A stretch of 64,000 nt of DNA, from positions 977,339 through 1,041,338 of the forward strand of contig OX638329.1 in assembly GCA_951812755.1 (NCBI GenBank). The letters are read 5' to 3'. A program made the position numbers and the translations under genes. The notes beneath the pieces are model-generated. The model was given only the letters and a program-made list of their open reading frames with translations, did no database searches and was not told where the DNA came from. The stretch comes from an uncultured Latescibacterota bacterium (GTDB lineage: Bacteria; Latescibacterota; UBA2968). Within the stretch, counting starts at the first letter, position 1; the number at the start of each line of letters is the position of its first letter. Below are positions 61,746-64,000 of the stretch, in pieces.

Positions 61746-62996
61746 TTATCCACCAAAATCGTCGAATAAGATATTTTCGGGTTCCACACCCATATCGTCC
61801 AGCATATCCAGGCAGGCCACTAACATCAGCGGGGGACCGCAGATATAATATTCACAGTCTTCGGGAGCTGGATGATCTTTTAAGTACTCATCGTAGAGGA
61901 CCTGGTGGATAAATCCGGTCAGGCCCGTCCAATTGTCTTCTGGCATGGGGTCGGATAGTGCGACATGCCAGGTGAAATTATCATACTCGCTCTGCAAGCC
62001 GTCGAAGTCATCGACGTAGAACATTTCATTCAGGCTGCGCGCGCCATACCAGAAGGTTACTTTGCGGTCTGTGCCAATGCGTTTGAATTGATCGAAGATG
62101 TGCGACCGCATCGGCGCCATGCCCGCGCCGCCACCAATGAAGATCATTTCTGCGTCGGTCTCTTTGGCATAGAACTCGCCGTAGGGTCCAGATATGGTCA
62201 CGTCATCGCCGGGTTTCAAATCGAATGTCCACGACGACATTTTGCCCGGTGGGATGCCCGTTGTGCCCGGCGGTGGGGATGCCACGCGGATGTTGAGCAT
62301 AATAATCCCTTTTTCTTCGGGATAATTCGCCATTGAATACGCGCGGAAGACGGATTCATCAACTACCGAAATATTGTCCCATACATTGAAATGATCCCAG
62401 GTACTTTTAAAGCGGTCTTCACCATCGGCGGCTTTGATATCGAAGTCGCGATAGTCAACGGTGTGGGGTGGGCATTCAATTTGAATAAAACCGCCGGCTC
62501 GGAACCCGACATCTTCCCCTGGCGGTAGTTCGAGAACGAGTTCTTTGATAAATGTGGCGACGTTGTAATTTGAGAGTACCTTGCAGTTCCATTTCTTGAT
62601 GCTAAATACCTCGGCAGGCACTTCGATATCCATATCGCCTTTTACGGTTACTTGGCACGAAAGCCGACACCCTTCCCGCGCTTCTTTGCGGTTGATGTGC
62701 GAGATCTCGGTAGCTAAGATATCGCCTCCCCCGTCGTTGATCGTCACTTTGCACTGTCCACAGGTGCCGCCTCCGCCACAGGCGGAAGACACAAAAATTT
62801 TATTATCGGCCAATGTGTTGAGCAATTTGCCGCCTACGGGAACAGAAATGCTGTGGTCGGGGTCGTCATTGACGGTGATGTTAGCCTGTCCTGAGGCAAC
62901 CAATCGCGATCTGGCCATGAGTATAACCGCTACCAGCATCAGTACAATGGTGGTAAACATCCCTACACCGAGTAAAATTAGCCTTACGTCTTCCAT
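61746..62996 (-). CDS. nqrF: Na+-translocating NADH:quinone reductase subunit F
   Basis: 416 residues from ATG 62996 (GGAG upstream). One N-terminal helix ([20 protein letters not shown]), 2Fe-2S ferredoxin domain with Cys 73, 79, 82 and 114 ([12 protein letters not shown] ... RLSC), FAD site ([13 protein letters not shown]) and NADH site ([20 protein letters not shown]), ending FDDFGG as in all NqrF. Accepts electrons from NADH. Last gene of the nqr operon. The extra upstream 58 codons are not translated. Confidence 0.97.
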   Translation of the reverse strand: MEDVRLILLGVGMFTTIVLMLVAVILMARSRLVASGQANITVNDDPDHSISVPVGGKLLNTLADNKIFVSSACGGGGTCGQCKVTINDGGGDILATEISHINRKEAREGCRLSCQVTVKGDMDIEVPAEVFSIKKWNCKVLSNYNVATFIKELVLELPPGEDVGFRAGGFIQIECPPHTVDYRDFDIKAADGEDRFKSTWDHFNVWDNISVVDESVFRAYSMANYPEEKGIIMLNIRVASPPPGTTGIPPGKMSSWTFDLKPGDDVTISGPYGEFYAKETDAEMIFIGGGAGMAPMRSHIFDQFKRIGTDRKVTFWYGARSLNEMFYVDDFDGLQSEYDNFTWHVALSDPMPEDNWTGLTGFIHQVLYDEYLKDHPAPEDCEYYICGPPLMLVACLDMLDDMGVEPENILFDDFGG

Positions 62997-63019
62997 ATTA
63001 TCTCCACGCTTGCCTGGAT

Positions 63020-63631
63020 CTAAAGTTGAATCCCCGAAAAGAGCATAAATGCCATCGCCATCAATCCAACGGTCATAAACGTAATGCCCAGCCCGCGCAG
63101 TGCAGGTGGCACATTGCTGTATTTCATTTTTTCGCGTATGCCTGCCAGCCCGACAATGGCGAGTGCCCAACCCGTGCCACTGCCGAGTCCAAATACGACA
63201 CTTTCTGAAAAATTAAAGTCGCGCTCGACCATGAGTAGAGAACCGCCTAAGATCGCGCAGTTCACTGTGATGAGGGGCAAGAATATGCCCAGGGCGTTGT
63301 ACAGGGTGGGTACGTATTTGTCCAGTACCATTTCCAGAATTTGGATCATTGCGGCGATCACGCCGATATATGTAACCAGACCCAAAAATGTGAGATCTAC
63401 GTTTGGCAAACCCGCCCAGGCGAGCGCGCCTTCGGTCAGGACATGGGTAAAAATGAGATTGTTGATCGGTACGGTAATCGTCTGCACCACAATTACCGCA
63501 ATGCCCAAGCCCACAGCGGTTGTCACTTGTTTGGAGACAGCGAGATATGTACACATGCCCAGGAAGAAAGCGAGGGCCATATTTTCGACAAAAACGGCTT
63601 TGACAAATAAGCTGATATAGTGTTCGGCCAT
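63020..63631 (-). CDS. nqrE: Na+-NQR subunit E
   Basis: 203 residues from ATG 63631 (AAGAGGA six bases upstream). Six membrane helices; [20 protein letters not shown] and TVNCAILGG carry the Cys residues that, with NqrD, hold the Fe centre matured by NqrM. Length and sequence are normal. Ends 23 bases before nqrF start. Confidence 0.97.
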   Translation of the reverse strand: MAEHYISLFVKAVFVENMALAFFLGMCTYLAVSKQVTTAVGLGIAVIVVQTITVPINNLIFTHVLTEGALAWAGLPNVDLTFLGLVTYIGVIAAMIQILEMVLDKYVPTLYNALGIFLPLITVNCAILGGSLLMVERDFNFSESVVFGLGSGTGWALAIVGLAGIREKMKYSNVPPALRGLGITFMTVGLMAMAFMLFSGIQL

Positions 63632-63632
63632 T

Positions 63633-64000
63633 TTAATCCTCTTCCACTTGCTCGGGTTTCCACGCGCGCACAACCCAGATGAAGAACCCGATTAAGAAAA
63701 ACGCACTCGGCGATAGCAACATCAAGCCGTTGGGCATGTACCAGCCGCCTTCGGTAATGAGTGGCAAAACGTCAACGCCCAGAAGTTTACCCGATCCCAG
63801 AAGTTCGCGGAAAAACCCCACCACAATTAAGATGGTACTATAACCAAATCCATTTCCCAGGCCGTCTAATAAGCTGTGCGTGGGTGGATTTTTCATCGCA
63901 AATCCTTCGGCGCGTCCCATGATGATGCAGTTGGTAATGATCAGGCCGACAAAGATCGACAATTGTTTGGATATATTGTAAGCAAATGCCTGGATCGCTT
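63633..64000 (-). CDS. nqrD: Na+-NQR subunit D (5' end outside the window)
   Basis: 122 codons visible, reading on to base 64000; the frame continues upstream ([19 protein letters not shown]) without a start. Membrane segments with [20 protein letters not shown] (the Cys and motif of NqrD) and [18 protein letters not shown] at the C-terminus. It pairs with NqrE. Its stop is one base before the nqrE start. Confidence 0.96.
   Translation of the reverse strand, partial: AIQAFAYNISKQLSIFVGLIITNCIIMGRAEGFAMKNPPTHSLLDGLGNGFGYSTILIVVGFFRELLGSGKLLGVDVLPLITEGGWYMPNGLMLLSPSAFFLIGFFIWVVRAWKPEQVEED

Noticed and set aside
1-64000. CRISPR array
   Set aside because: Repeats seen are dispersed or tandem without regular unique spacers; no cas gene.

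Overview
The window looks like a chromosomal contig from an uncultured Gram-negative bacterium of the FCB side of the tree, most likely Latescibacterota-like (Poribacteria-like is the main alternative). This is inferred from gene content: three GWxTD-domain TPR proteins, two large membrane proteins of the DUF6785/oligopeptide-transporter-like type, lipoproteins and a TorF-like outer-membrane barrel, Na+-NQR, and an S55 peptidase outside the Firmicutes. I see no rRNA, no complete tRNA and no CRISPR array.

Layout. Bases 1-5470 are an AT-richer accessory island: a truncated gene, an overlapping pair (putAbiC-like membrane protein + DUF4145), tiny genes with strong ribosome-binding sites, an orphan hypothetical protein, a uracil-DNA-glycosylase-like protein and a recombinase-type helix-turn-helix remnant. 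It ends in a 23-nt tRNA 3' end with a terminator, and a 66-bp part of that block is repeated 544 bp away, so this looks like an integration scar. Bases 5500-14400 hold single genes (NIPSNAP, an EEP-family lipoprotein, a ConA-like protein, a cold-shock protein), a 1508-residue M28-like/FtsX fusion and a HigBA-type toxin-antitoxin pair. Bases 14400-21750 are an A-B-A' array of GWxTD proteins. Bases 21800-26850 hold an isochorismatase-like hydrolase between two divergent DUF6785-type membrane proteins. Then come a histone-H1-like basic protein, groESL with a CIRCE-like operator, and a tandemly duplicated SUMF1-like lipoprotein segment.

Bases 33660-43090 are one long leftward gene train: ribD (reductase domain only), two 107-residue paralogues, a TIR-domain protein, ribE, ribBA, ribH, nusB, a metallophosphoesterase, secA and a rhodanese. 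The TIR protein and its two small partners sit inside the riboflavin operon and are the most unusual arrangement here. Next come a beta-propeller protein, an S55 peptidase, rlmH, an unexplained structured intergenic region, an enolase-superfamily enzyme and a uridine-kinase-like P-loop kinase.

The right end is devoted to ion-motive bioenergetics: a nine-gene Mrp-type cation/proton antiporter operon (mrpE-F-G, MbhD-like, B, C, and three MrpD/NuoL-like subunits plus a small membrane protein), then ApbE and an NqrM-like protein, and finally nqrF, nqrE and a truncated nqrD. ApbE flavinylates Nqr subunits and NqrM-type proteins mature the NqrD/E metal centre, so these groups are functionally linked. 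The window is also seeded with short mobile palindromic repeats: a TIR-bearing MITE-like family, two or three REP-like families and one nested insertion.
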